Positions 1 through 6,879 of a stretch of DNA of 15,078 nt are shown here, in pieces (within the stretch, counting starts at the first letter, position 1; every line of letters starts with the position of its first letter). The stretch is from Oehlia diaphana (taxonomy: Eukaryota > Glomeromycota > Glomeromycetes > Glomerales > Glomeraceae). The DNA lies in NCBI GenBank assembly GCA_003833135.1, contig QZLH01000400.1, positions 14,224 through 29,301 of the forward strand. The letters are read 5' to 3'. Below the pieces are notes generated by a model, which was given only the letters and a program-made list of their open reading frames with translations, had not been told where the DNA came from and did no database searches. The translations under genes and the position numbers were made by a program.

Positions 1-230
1 GGTAAAAAATTTTAATCATGAAATATAAAAATTCATAAGAGTTGACTAATTAATTCTTGGTAATAATGAAGGAAGAGGTGAAGGAATTGTGATGAGGGAA
101 AGTAAAGTTTGAAAAGATGAAGGAAGTATGGTGTAAGGGGGAATATTTTATTCTTAAAAATCTTAATTTATTACGTGAAACCAAAATAATTTAATGTATG
201 TAGATGTGATAACGTACCATAAGGTACTAT
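1..230 (-). repeat. 3' flanking module of copy A, duplicated at 13270-13501
   Basis: This stretch is nearly identical to 13270-13501: by hand I count about 8 substitutions and one 2-base indel over 230 bases. A related but more diverged inverted version follows copy B (9694-9960), and part of it (TCATGAAATATAAAAATTCA and GTGAAACCAAAATAATTTA) recurs at 8070-8155. It lies immediately downstream of the family gene in each case, so it travels with the gene as one duplicated unit. The window begins inside it, so the decayed second reading frame seen further downstream of B and C would lie off the left edge. Confidence 0.85.
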
Positions 231-638
231 TTAAATTATAATTTCATCCGTTCCTTGTGAAACACGTAAATAAAGCTTTATATATAAGCTTTCTTCAAGG
301 CTTAATTTTTGTTGTGGAGATAATGGTGTTTCGTTATTCTGTGTATTCATATCAAGTTGCTCATTATTCAGTAAATCTTCAACAATTAAGTGAGGTAATA
401 ATTTACACCTGACAAAGTAATTTACCGTATCATATGGATAAAAAAATTCATGATCGTATTTAAAATTATAATCAGGATCATTATCATTAAAAAAATCAGA
501 ATTTTCTTGAACAATTTTGTAAGTTATTAAAAAAAAATTTTTATCCTTCGGTGTACTATGAAAAAATCTTCCCTTAGTAATTAATCGGCGTTGCATGATT
601 TTTGCAACTGGATTAATAATAGTTGGTGAAATAGACAT
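231..638 (-). CDS. Copy A of an unrecognised 135-residue protein family
   Basis: An intact ATG-to-TAA single-exon frame of 135 codons. I do not recognise the family and assign no function. The protein starts with a Ser/Pro/Ile/Asn stretch (MSISPTIINPVA), then a basic segment around residues 16-24 (QRRLITKGR), an aromatic core FFHSTP near 25-30, an acidic Asn/Asp/Pro run near 50-56 (NDNDPDYN), the aromatic block YDHEFFYPYDTVNYF near 60-74, and a conserved tail IKLYLRVSQGTDEI. No signal peptide or membrane segment is apparent, so a soluble intracellular protein is likely. It is about 87% identical to copy C by hand alignment and clearly homologous to copy B, with start, stop and length preserved, which is the main evidence that it is real. 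Homology with copy C stops about 8 bases upstream of the ATG, so its promoter is unrelated to that of B and C. An AATAAA sits on the minus strand at 167-172. Confidence 0.8.
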   Translation of the reverse strand: MSISPTIINPVAKIMQRRLITKGRFFHSTPKDKNFFLITYKIVQENSDFFNDNDPDYNFKYDHEFFYPYDTVNYFVRCKLLPHLIVEDLLNNEQLDMNTQNNETPLSPQQKLSLEESLYIKLYLRVSQGTDEIII

Positions 639-646
639 GTTGCTTA

Positions 647-1857
647 TTTAGAAACAAGTGAAGAAAAAATTACGACGTTATTTTGAAGAAATTAAATGTG
701 GGAGAGGGTGTATACGCTGAGCCTTACTGCGTGAAAAAGTGCGTGAGCACGACCGTATTTATAAATTTGCGAAAAGGCGGTATTTATATATTCAGCGCGA
801 GACTGCGGATCTTGCGAGATAGTATACCATTTGCGATTTGTGAGAATAAGTATTTACAAACTTGAATATTTGGATTAATTAATTCGTTGTTTGTGCTTAC
901 AATTTTATTTTGCTAATGTAGAGAGAAAAGGTAACTAGGCCATGCATTTTATAATAAATGCTCCGAAAGAGCGGAGTGATATCATTGTACAATTTCATAA
1001 AAAAACTGACGGCACAAATTTATTTGTGGCTGAATTTTACATCACTTTATCCCAGACTACTGGGTCATGCATATAATAAACTAATAGAATTTGATGGAGA
1101 ATTCACTATTAAAAATATCACATGTTTATGGGGTAAATAAAATATATTACGGGATTGTTTAATTGTCACAAATTTGATTTGTTTACAGTATTGGATCTTT
1201 ATTCCGCGCAAAGTTTCAGGAGTACAGTTATCGATTTTTCCTTTAATAGTAAATATATAAGGTACAAAGGCTACACACAAGATTTTCATTATACAAAATT
1301 GTTTATTATAAAAAAAACAATTTGCATTTTTTTATATTCAACTAAATAAAATTTTAAAATTTCTTTTTTGTCATATGAAAATAATATTGTAAAAGATATG
1401 GATAATTAATTATTAAAATTTTTTTATTCAATTATTATTCGAAATTATTTTTTTCTTAATTGTTATTAGCATGCTAATAGAAGAGACAGAAAGGAAAAGG
1501 CCATTGCCTTTTTTTTTTTTTTTTTTAGAATAATATAAATAGTGTATCACCAGTTGCAATTTAGTACATAAAATATTTTTGTGTAATATGAGATATTTTA
1601 TTAAGTGATATAAGGGGAAATTGGCGACACATAATAAAATAGGCTAGTACGTGAAAATAATACAAGGTTTAAAAATAAACGAAATTACTCCGGATATATG
1701 TCATGAATCGGATATGTCTCCTGATTTTCAGGTGATGTCGTAAGTTGATCTAATTATAAGAAAAATATAATAAATATATTTATTATTATATGGAACATTT
1801 TTAATGATTCCCAATTATAAATTATCAAATTTTATTTAGTTGGTGGAGTAGGATTAA
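647..1857. other. Non-repeat stretch upstream of copy A; no supported gene
   Basis: From about 650 the sequence matches neither the B nor the C upstream region. The part at 690-860 is visibly richer in G+C (CGCGAGACTGCGGATCTTGC) than its surroundings and contains a short 60-codon plus frame from 683. Another 60-codon ATG frame runs 958-1140. Neither has a paralogue in the window and I cannot support them as genes. A short stem AAGGC-CATT-GCCTT followed by a run of 18 T lies at 1495-1526. From 1340 to 1860 the sequence is A+T-rich with no recognisable feature. Confidence 0.5.
756..763 (-). promoter_or_regulatory. Candidate TATA box of copy A (replacement promoter)
   Basis: TATAAATA on the minus strand, about 118 bases upstream of the copy A ATG. 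A second TATATAAATA lies at 781-790. Copies B and C have TATA-like boxes at about 105 and 101-110 bases. The surrounding DNA is unrelated to the B and C upstream regions, so the match may be coincidental in A+T-rich sequence. Confidence 0.3.
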
Positions 1858-1944
1858 AAGAACACCTTGTATCACGAGTTCTTTGACATCATATTATTAC
1901 GTAAACACTAAATCAGGGTGTGTTTTAATAAAAATAAAGTTATG
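1858..1944 (-). repeat. Scrap of the gene-family 3' module
   Basis: The motif ACACCTTGTATCACGAGTTC followed by TTTGACATCA matches the decayed second reading frame of the module, as at 12985-13012 and 7750-7776. It is followed by an AACACTAAATCAGGGTGTG segment that corresponds to AACACCAAATTAAAGTGTG at 7812-7830. No family gene is attached in the expected place. The last 42 bases (1903-1944) are repeated exactly at 2930-2971. The stretch from here to 2160 has a 78-codon frame without an ATG start, which I do not support as a gene. Confidence 0.6.
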
Positions 1945-2163
1945 GGAAAAACAAGGCATTTGCCTATTGGCTTTGATTAAACAAAATAAAAAAAAAATTT
2001 TTTACGATCAACTTTGCATAGTTGCGCAAGTGATAACTGACGAACCGTACATTCCATTAAATGTTATACCAATCATATGTTTATACCTTCTTTTATTTAG
2101 TAACTCTGTAAAGACATAAACAAAAAAACTTAACTAATAATACAAATCAAATTATAAAAATTC

Positions 2164-2290
2164 TATCACTAATATCAACAATTTTACAACGTAAAGAAAG
2201 GTTTTTTCCATAGTAAACAAAAACGATAAATTAATAACTTACAAAATTATTTAAGAAAGCTGTTCTATTTTCATGAATTTTTATGTTATT
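2164..2290 (+). pseudogene. Deleted remnant of the 135-residue family gene
   Basis: Three ordered islands match copy B on the same strand: ACTAAT..CAACAATTTTACAACGT corresponds to codons near 9-18, AAAGAAAGGTTTTTTCCATAGTA to the GRFFH region, and TAACTTACAAAATTATTTAAGAAA to the TYKI(I/V)QEN region. A further CATGAATTTTTATG island may match the DHEFF region after a deletion. The order and strand agree with copy B, but segments between the islands are missing and stops interrupt every frame. No start codon is retained. It is a dead family copy, older than A, B and C. Confidence 0.65.
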
Positions 2291-2344
2291 AAGAAAAATT
2301 TTTATTATTTGAAAATAACCTTATCTTAGTATTAGCTGGTGTAA

Positions 2345-2660
2345 TATAATTTAAAATTGATGCCACTGCACGTCTGAAACCTGTGCCAGGTTAGTGTCGA
2401 TCTCGGTGACAAATAACGGTGAAAAAATTCTAAGTCCCTCAGATACTTAGTGTTTTTGAACTCGTGGCTGCACGTGATCAGTGACGCGTAAACATCACTC
2501 CTTCCTATTATAGTTGTGATCGACACTAACAGCGATGCCACTGCCACGTGATGCCACATGATAAGTTTGGCCGCAGCGAAGTGCGACGGTAAAGCCAAAA
2601 ATGGGAGTCTGTTTTTTGGTATTTAGGGAGTGTAGGGCTAGCAAAGCGAGTCGAAGTATA
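2345..2660. other. G+C-richer island with 13-base inverted repeats
   Basis: This stretch is less A+T-rich than its neighbours. GTTAGTGTCGATC at 2390-2402 is the exact reverse complement of GATCGACACTAAC at 2518-2530. GATGCCACTGC(C)ACGT occurs twice in direct orientation (about 2359 and 2534). An 88-codon minus frame crosses it but begins with TTG, not ATG, and has no paralogue, so I do not call a gene. The right edge, GGGCTAGCAAAGCGAGTC, shares the 11-mer GCTAGCAAAGC (2637-2647) with the insertion inside block C, where it is reversed at 12300-12310. The island could be a mobile-element remnant, but this is not proven. Confidence 0.4.
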
Positions 2661-2851
2661 TTACGTTGTTCCTAAAATTTTATATACTGTAAGCGCTTGA
2701 ACGAAAAAAATAAATAATAGAAAGTGTTTAAAGGTATGTTTTAACGTGTGGAAAACTAAAACTCTTTGTGAAGATTTTTGGTAGGTTTTTCGTTGTTATC
2801 AACCCAAAATAACGCAGAATTGAAAGTTTCTTTTCTGTCACACGGTCATTT

Positions 2852-2985
2852 AAATCACGGGATCAAATCCATTAAACGAAAACCATCAAAAGATCCCCGA
2901 TCTCATATCACTGCAATTTCGTGAAATCCAAACACTAAATCAGGGTGTGTTTTAATAAAAATAAAGTTATGTGAAATCCCACTTC
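2852..2985 (-). repeat. Chimeric scrap of the 3' module
   Basis: Positions 2852-2904 (AAATCACGGGATCAAATCC onward, through AACCATCAAAAG to CCGATCTC) are the reverse complement of 10842-10892 downstream of copy B. Directly after it, CATATCACTGCAATTTCGTG and AACACTAAATCAGGGTGTG match the second-frame relic as at 7774-7830. In the copy B flank these two parts lie about 500 bases apart, so this copy has lost the material between them, or B's copy gained its tandem repeats later. It is a short relic with no gene attached. Confidence 0.65.
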
Positions 2986-3241
2986 AATTAGGATGCGTGG
3001 TTATGTAAGAAAAGGAGGTGGCTGAAATCATAAGAATTTCTAATTAAATTAGTGATCGGTAAATTTTACACTAATCATTTTATGAATCACGAATTAATTC
3101 CATTGTGTGATTATTTTCTTTGTTATATATATTGAAGCTTCTTTTTAAAAGAGAAATATGTGTTGTTGCATCATTCATCTGTCAGATGCTCATATCTTAA
3201 TGTAGATTATAAAAAAAAAAAATATGTAATATAAATAATAT

Positions 3242-3427
3242 ATGTTTCTTATTCGATTCTTTATCGGTTCAAAGCGAAAGGTGAGAAATAAAAGTATTGG
3301 ATTTGGAGCAGTAGACGGTGATACCGAGATTAAATACAGTAAACCAAGGAAATCATACATTACCGAATATATATGGCGTCACGGTATGTACTGTAGATAT
3401 AAAAACGAACCGCAGATTTGTTTCTAA
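3242..3427 (+). pseudogene. 61-codon frame overlapping the head of repeat U; probable gene fragment
   Basis: An ATG-initiated frame ending in TAA. Its C-terminal part reads WRHGMYCRYK (about residues 45-54). The head of the second U copy reads WRHGMYCNYK in frame from 4400, and the third starts WRH before decaying. Sharing a peptide across diverged repeats suggests U includes the 3' end of a former coding sequence. The N-terminal 40 residues (SKRKVRNKS, AVDGDTEIKYSKPRKS) are basic and polar with no recognised motif and no other copy here. It is probably the broken end of a mobile-element or host gene. Function unknown. Confidence 0.3.
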
Positions 3428-4300
3428 TTTTAAGGAACAAGAAACAATAGTTACAATTATTTGATTATTAAATATACAGTAATTATAATATAAAAAGTAA
3501 ATAAAATTTATAATATTATGAACAGTGCATCGGCTCATATATTGAATCGAAAAAATTTACTTAAAATATGCTTTTCATAATAATTTCGTTTAAACCCTTT
3601 CCTTTTTATTAAATAATTCAAAATCACAATAAATTCAAAATTTTTTACAGTATAGATTTATATACGCATAATATGCGTGCCTTGTGTGGAATATAACTGA
3701 ATAGAGTCGGTCAGCGTACTACTACACGGTATTGAAAATTAAGCTTTTATTAATGCAGAGAAAAAATTGGTTCTCCTTTTTAAAACCATTGAATACATTC
3801 TTGTTAAATAATTACTTATATTGTCAATAACACCATCAGAATTTCTGATTATAATTCAAAAATTTTAAATATAAAAATTTTCAATAACCTGCATCGACTA
3901 TTATATTACTAATATATATATAAATATATTTGAATAATAGGAATAATATGTAATTAACTAAAAAGTCAGTAAATAAAGATACTAGTAAAAGAAACCGTTA
4001 TACCAAATATTTATTTTTTATTCTACATTCAAATACCAATCATAATTCTTTTTTTTAAAAAAAAACCGGACATATTCACTTATGAAAGGATATAGATAAT
4101 CATTTTTTTTCAGAGCCAATAAGACACTAAATAACTGCTATAAACAACAATCAAAATGAAAACTGGCCGATAAAATTATTTTTTTTTTAATTACACAAAT
4201 TTTTTTCAAAGCCAATAAGTCACTAAATAACTGCTACAAATAACAATCAAAATGAAAACTGGTCGGTAAAATTATTTTTTTAATTGTTACACAAACAGAA
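3374..4300 (+). repeat. Repeat U, copy 1
   Basis: Begins with TGGCGTCACGGTATGTACTG and continues with landmarks shared with copies 2 and 3: AGGAACAAG near 3433, GCATCGGCTCATAT near 3527, CGTTTAAACCCTTTCC near 3587, TAAATAATTCAAA, CATCAGAATTTCTGA near 3832, AGTAAAAGAAACCGTTATACC near 3985, an A/T run and TGAAAGGATATA near 4083. Inside it are a small palindrome ACGCATAATATGCGT (3664-3678) and, at its right end, a tandem duplication. Apart from the WRHGMYC peptide at its head, no coding potential is evident across these roughly 900 bases. Confidence 0.7.
4104..4294 (+). repeat. Tandem duplication, period 96, at the end of U copy 1
   Basis: Two adjacent units each contain GCCAATAAG, CACTAAATAACTGCTA, AACAATCAAAATGAAAACTGG, a GATAAAATTATT or GGTAAAATTATT block, a poly-T run and TTACACAAA. 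GCCAAT is at 4115 and 4211. U copy 3 holds one diverged unit (8850-8935), so the duplication arose within copy 1. Confidence 0.85.
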
Positions 4301-4399
4301 TCATTTACAAAATACACCACATGATCACATATAGTCGAATATGCAGATACTACAGAGCAATGAATAAATACTACGTTAACTATTTTTGTGTAATCTAAA

Positions 4400-4503
4400 T
4401 GGCGTCACGGAATGTACTGTAACTATAAAAGGAATGTTAAAGAAAGAACATGTTACTCCGCAGATTATTTCCAATTTTGAGGAACAAGGATGATGAAACA
4501 GCA
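4400..4503 (+). repeat. Repeat U, copy 2, left part
   Basis: Starts TGGCGTCACGGAATGTACTG. The frame from 4400 encodes WRHGMYCNYKRN and then continues through YSADYFQF to a TGA at 4478, which is 26 codons without an ATG-initiated upstream extension. The repeat breaks off at 4503 in TGAAACAGCA and resumes at 5563 with the same ten bases. Confidence 0.7.
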
Positions 4504-5562
4504 TCAAATGGTATTTACCTTTAGTTCGGTTATTGAAATAACTAACACTTACACTTTTATATTGTTGAACCTTAAAATTAAATTAACCCTCCAAAAGATA
4601 ATAAAAACATACACAATTGAAATGGTCTTATTGCTAGTTAAATTTGGCATCGTGGCATTCATGTACATTTTTTGTAAAAATTTTACTATCTACGATATCT
4701 AGCAAAAAACCCCGCCACATTCTCAAAGACTATTCTAAAACTTACCAACTCTCAATTACCCGATAACACTAAACCTTTTCATTATCCGTTGCCCTTATCT
4801 TCCTCGGCCTGTCCACTGGTTTGTCTATTTCCACCCTTTCGTCTTATAATTGTTAGCGTCAAACTTCTCGACCTCCTTTTTACTTGGAACCCGATTAGAA
4901 CTGTATGGCCTGAATTGTGGAATCTTCTTTGGCTCCACAATTTCGATTATTATCAAATGATGTGTAATCTGCTTCCAAAAATGGCAGTCATCCTACTTCC
5001 TCTACATCTTCCGTTGGCGCTCCCTTATATTAAATATCTCTATACTCGTTAATGAAATCAACCACGCCTTCCTCTGTTAAAGTCTTTTTGTCGACAAGAC
5101 GTACAATACATTCTTCTTTTTTAGCATCGCCCGTCTCCTCTGGAACACGTAATTGAAGGTCAGTCCTAAGGTCCTTAACCACTTCTACCACTTCCTCAGG
5201 TTCGACTGAGGGATGTATCACTTCTTTACTCATATTCGCCTCCTTTTCTGAGAGCCCATCCAAGCCCCATTCATGACGACTTCCAAATTGATCCGAATCC
5301 ATCGATCTGAATGACAGGTCCTTTGCTTGTCATTTGAACAGTGCTTGTTTTTTTAAATTTCGTTGGCTTCTTCTTTCATTCCGCTCTTGTTCCACTTGAT
5401 CTTTTACCTCTCTGAATGTTCGAAAAGACCATTTTGTCCCATCTCCTTTTTTGGCCGCCTTCGTTAGTGTATCTTCCAGGTCCTTTTGCGACTTGAAATA
5501 AGTCAAATTTTTCCAGACCTGACTTTTATTACTTTCGAAAAGGCGATCTTAGGATATGAATG
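4504..5562 (-). mobile_element. About 1.06-kb insertion splitting U copy 2, flanked by a 10-base direct repeat
   Basis: U copy 1 runs uninterrupted through this point (AGGAACAAGAAACAATAG at 3433-3450), whereas copy 2 stops at 4503 and resumes at 5563. The sequence TGAAACAGCA occurs exactly at both junctions (4494-4503 and 5563-5572), as expected for a target-site duplication. The insert is richer in G+C on its right side and contains a decayed minus-strand coding sequence. I see no clear terminal inverted repeats and no poly-A tail at the left end, which would be the 3' end of a minus-strand retrocopy, so the class of element is not determined. The left 300 bases, including an ATG frame of 70 codons at 4490-4702, have no recognisable content. 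Confidence 0.6.
4825..5548 (-). pseudogene. Decayed coding sequence of about 240 codons inside the insertion, family unknown
   Basis: Four open pieces read in one direction. From 5548 to 5333 an open frame begins DRLFESNKSQVWKNLTYFKS, continues with charged helix-like sequence (KKGDGTKWSFRTF, EVKDQVEQERNERRSQRN) and ends at a TGA (5330-5332). The same frame reopens and includes MDSDQFGSRHEWG from 5302, an acidic stretch (VEPEEVVEVVKDLRTD) and VDFINEYRDI before TAA at 5030. Beyond it, in frame, are TEDVEEVG, a TGA, and LPFLEADYTSFDNNR. After a frameshift, EIVEPKKIPQFRPYSSNR and EKFDANNYKTKGWK end at TAG (4825-4827). The tally is three in-frame stops and one frameshift. The lysine- and glutamate-rich, less A+T-rich sequence contrasts with its surroundings. 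It could derive from a transposable element or a host gene copy; I do not recognise it. The 5' end is truncated by the insertion boundary. Confidence 0.65.
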
Positions 5563-6420
5563 TGAAACAGCAATTCGAATAATTCGATGGTTATAATTGT
5601 TCGATTAGTAAATATGATCAAAAAATAAAGTAAATAAAATTCATAATATTCCGTACATTTATTGTAAAGCGTCGGCTCATATTATAATTAATATATGTGT
5701 CAAAAGAAATTTCTTATGTCGTAATAACATCGTTTAAACTCTCTTTTTTATAAATAATTCAAAGTCATAACAATTCACTACATGTGGAGTTATGATGTAC
5801 ATTATACAATACTCAAATTACGATATCTTTCCTAGTTAGATTGTTTTTTATTATCGCAGTTTTCAGTATTCTGTATACGTTATAATTACTTGGTGATTAT
5901 GATTATAGGACAATTTCTGGACAATTACTAGACAATTACTGAATGATTATGATTATAGGACGATTATAGGATGATTATAGGACGATTACAGGACAATTAC
6001 CGGACAGTTTTTGTCCAGTAATCGTCCTGTAATCATAATCTCATAATCTTTTTTATTAGATGACCTGCAGGGGTAGCACAATTTTGAAAAGCGCAATAAT
6101 ATAAAACTGCATTGAAAATAAATTAAATTCTTGAAGTTCTTTGCGCTATATTTTACTTTATGAATAGTACATAGTTAATTAATGAGTTACTCAATATTTT
6201 CAATGTGTTCAATATGTTCACCAAATATTTCCTTGTTTGTAAATGTTTACATTCAATGAAACTAATTATCATTATATTTATTTCAAAAAAAAATATAAAA
6301 ACGGCAATATTCACACGGGAACTATAGAATGTATAGATTATCATATGGGAAATGAAACACCGAATAACTAAATGAACTATCATAAATCATTTATTTTTTT
6401 TTTAATATTATTTCCATGTT
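5563..6420 (+). repeat. Repeat U, copy 2, right part
   Basis: Resumes U directly after the insertion. Shared landmarks with copy 1 are AAAGTAAATAAAATTCATAA near 5626, GCGTCGGCTCATAT near 5669, CGTTTAAACTCTC near 5731, and ATAAATAATTCAAAGTCATA. With copy 3 it shares TTTGCGCTATATTTTACTTT near 6140, TTTGTAAATGTTTACATTCA near 6235 and an A/T run near 6285. The satellite at 5895-6034 interrupts it and is absent from copies 1 and 3. A 76-codon minus frame at 6153-6383 is low-complexity and not supported as a gene. Confidence 0.65.
5895..6034. repeat. 11-base satellite ending in a 22-bp hairpin
   Basis: About nine tandem units of the form GGACGATTATA or variants (GGACAATTACT, GGATGATTATA, GGACGATTACA, GGACAATTACC) run from 5908 to 6001. 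A larger period of 50 is visible because GATTATGATTATAGGAC occurs at 5895 and 5945. The array ends in an inverted repeat: 5984-6005 pairs with 6013-6034 over 22 positions with two mismatches, separated by a 7-base loop AGTTTTT. There is therefore one reversed pair of units capping an otherwise direct array. It could be the terminus of a non-autonomous element or a locally amplified palindrome. Confidence 0.85.
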
Positions 6421-6655
6421 TTTAAAGTAAAATAGTTCATTATGCGGGATTATGAATCGCGTCTTCTATTCTAGAATTCTGTAGTTTCCTCGGTAAATAA
6501 AATTCACATTACATGCAGGTAAAAGTTGCCAAAGTCTGTCTGTACAACCCAAAAAATGGGTTTGAGGCCAAGGAAAAATAAACAACGTAAAAAAAGACGA
6601 ATCAAACGTAAATTGTGCGACAGCGATTTACTTGTTAAAAGAAGGTTTTTTCATA
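6421..6655. other. Between U copy 2 and the gene-family relic; short basic frame only
   Basis: A 39-codon ATG frame runs 6556-6675 on the plus strand. It is extremely basic in the middle (RKNKQRKKRRIKRK) and ends LLVKRRFFHSN, which resembles the LITKGRFFHST segment of the gene family. The right end may therefore be a plus-strand scrap of the family gene (6640-6662), very like the remnant at 2195-2220 (AAGGTTTTTTC(C)ATAGTAA in both). The upstream frame from 6513 (MQVKVAKVCLYNPKNGFEAK) overlaps it. I regard these as debris rather than working genes. Confidence 0.3.
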
Positions 6656-6659
6656 GTAA

Positions 6660-6770
6660 TTTGCGACTGGATTAATAGTAGCTGGTGAAGTATGATTGAA
6701 TAAAAGTGTAAATTTATTCAATGAATTATGAAAGAGTGAATGAAAAGGTGTTGAAAAAAAAAACTATAAT
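6660..6770 (-). pseudogene. 5'-end relic of the family gene (promoter plus about 13 codons, start lost)
   Basis: TTGCGACTGGATTAATAGTA followed by GCTGGTGAAGTA (6661-6692) is identical to the N-terminal coding end of copy C on the same strand, encoding TSPATINPVA. To its right the sequence matches the 5' untranslated region of copy B read in reverse: TGAATAAAA, ATTTATTCAATGA and AAGAGTGAA occur in the same order. The bases holding the start codon (ATGTCT in copy B) are deleted. On its left the gene match stops at a plus-strand scrap, so the copy is truncated after about 13 codons. Confidence 0.7.
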
Positions 6771-6879
6771 TATTGGTTTAATGTTCGTTTTTAATATATT
6801 TGGTTAGATTATGCAAAACAACGAATAGGACTGATAGGCAAATTTAAACGCCCTTTATGTGAGTATCGGGAATTGAGTT

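Larger units (their letters stand above)
1903..2971 (+). repeat. Exact 42-base direct repeat (1903-1944 and 2930-2971)
   Basis: AAACACTAAATCAGGGTGTG and the following 22 bases, ending TAAAGTTATG, are identical at both positions, although the surrounding sequence of the two scraps has diverged much further. This suggests a recent duplication or gene conversion. The coordinates given span both copies; only the two end segments are repeated. Confidence 0.8.

Noticed and set aside
231..638. Mating-type or HMG-box protein, considered because such families are expanded in some fungi
   Set aside because: The protein lacks the conserved Pro-Asn-Ala-Phe and Trp positions of an HMG box. The resemblance is only compositional.
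1495..1526. Stem followed by 18 T as a transcription terminator
   Set aside because: No RNA gene with internal promoter boxes or any conserved structure is seen upstream. Long T runs are common in this A+T-rich DNA.
1883..2119. 78-codon plus-strand frame
   Set aside because: It starts at TTG and its first third is antisense to a module scrap, so it is unlikely to be a gene.
2332..2598. 88-codon minus-strand frame in the G+C-richer island
   Set aside because: It begins with TTG, has no ATG at the start, no paralogue and no recognisable motif. The inverted repeats explain part of its composition.
4490..4702. 70-codon ATG frame at the left of the insertion
   Set aside because: It begins in the target-duplication region and crosses the U/insert boundary. 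Its hydrophobic A+T-driven composition and lack of a homologue argue for chance.
4789..5052. 87-codon plus-strand frame
   Set aside because: It is antisense to the decayed minus-strand coding relic, whose frames make better protein.
5895..6034. CRISPR-like array
   Set aside because: Units are 11 bases with no unique spacers, and the DNA is eukaryotic in character. It is a simple satellite.
5984..6050. Helitron 3' end (hairpin near a CTRR terminus)
   Set aside because: The hairpin is far stronger than usual for that class, and no CTRR follows at the expected short distance.
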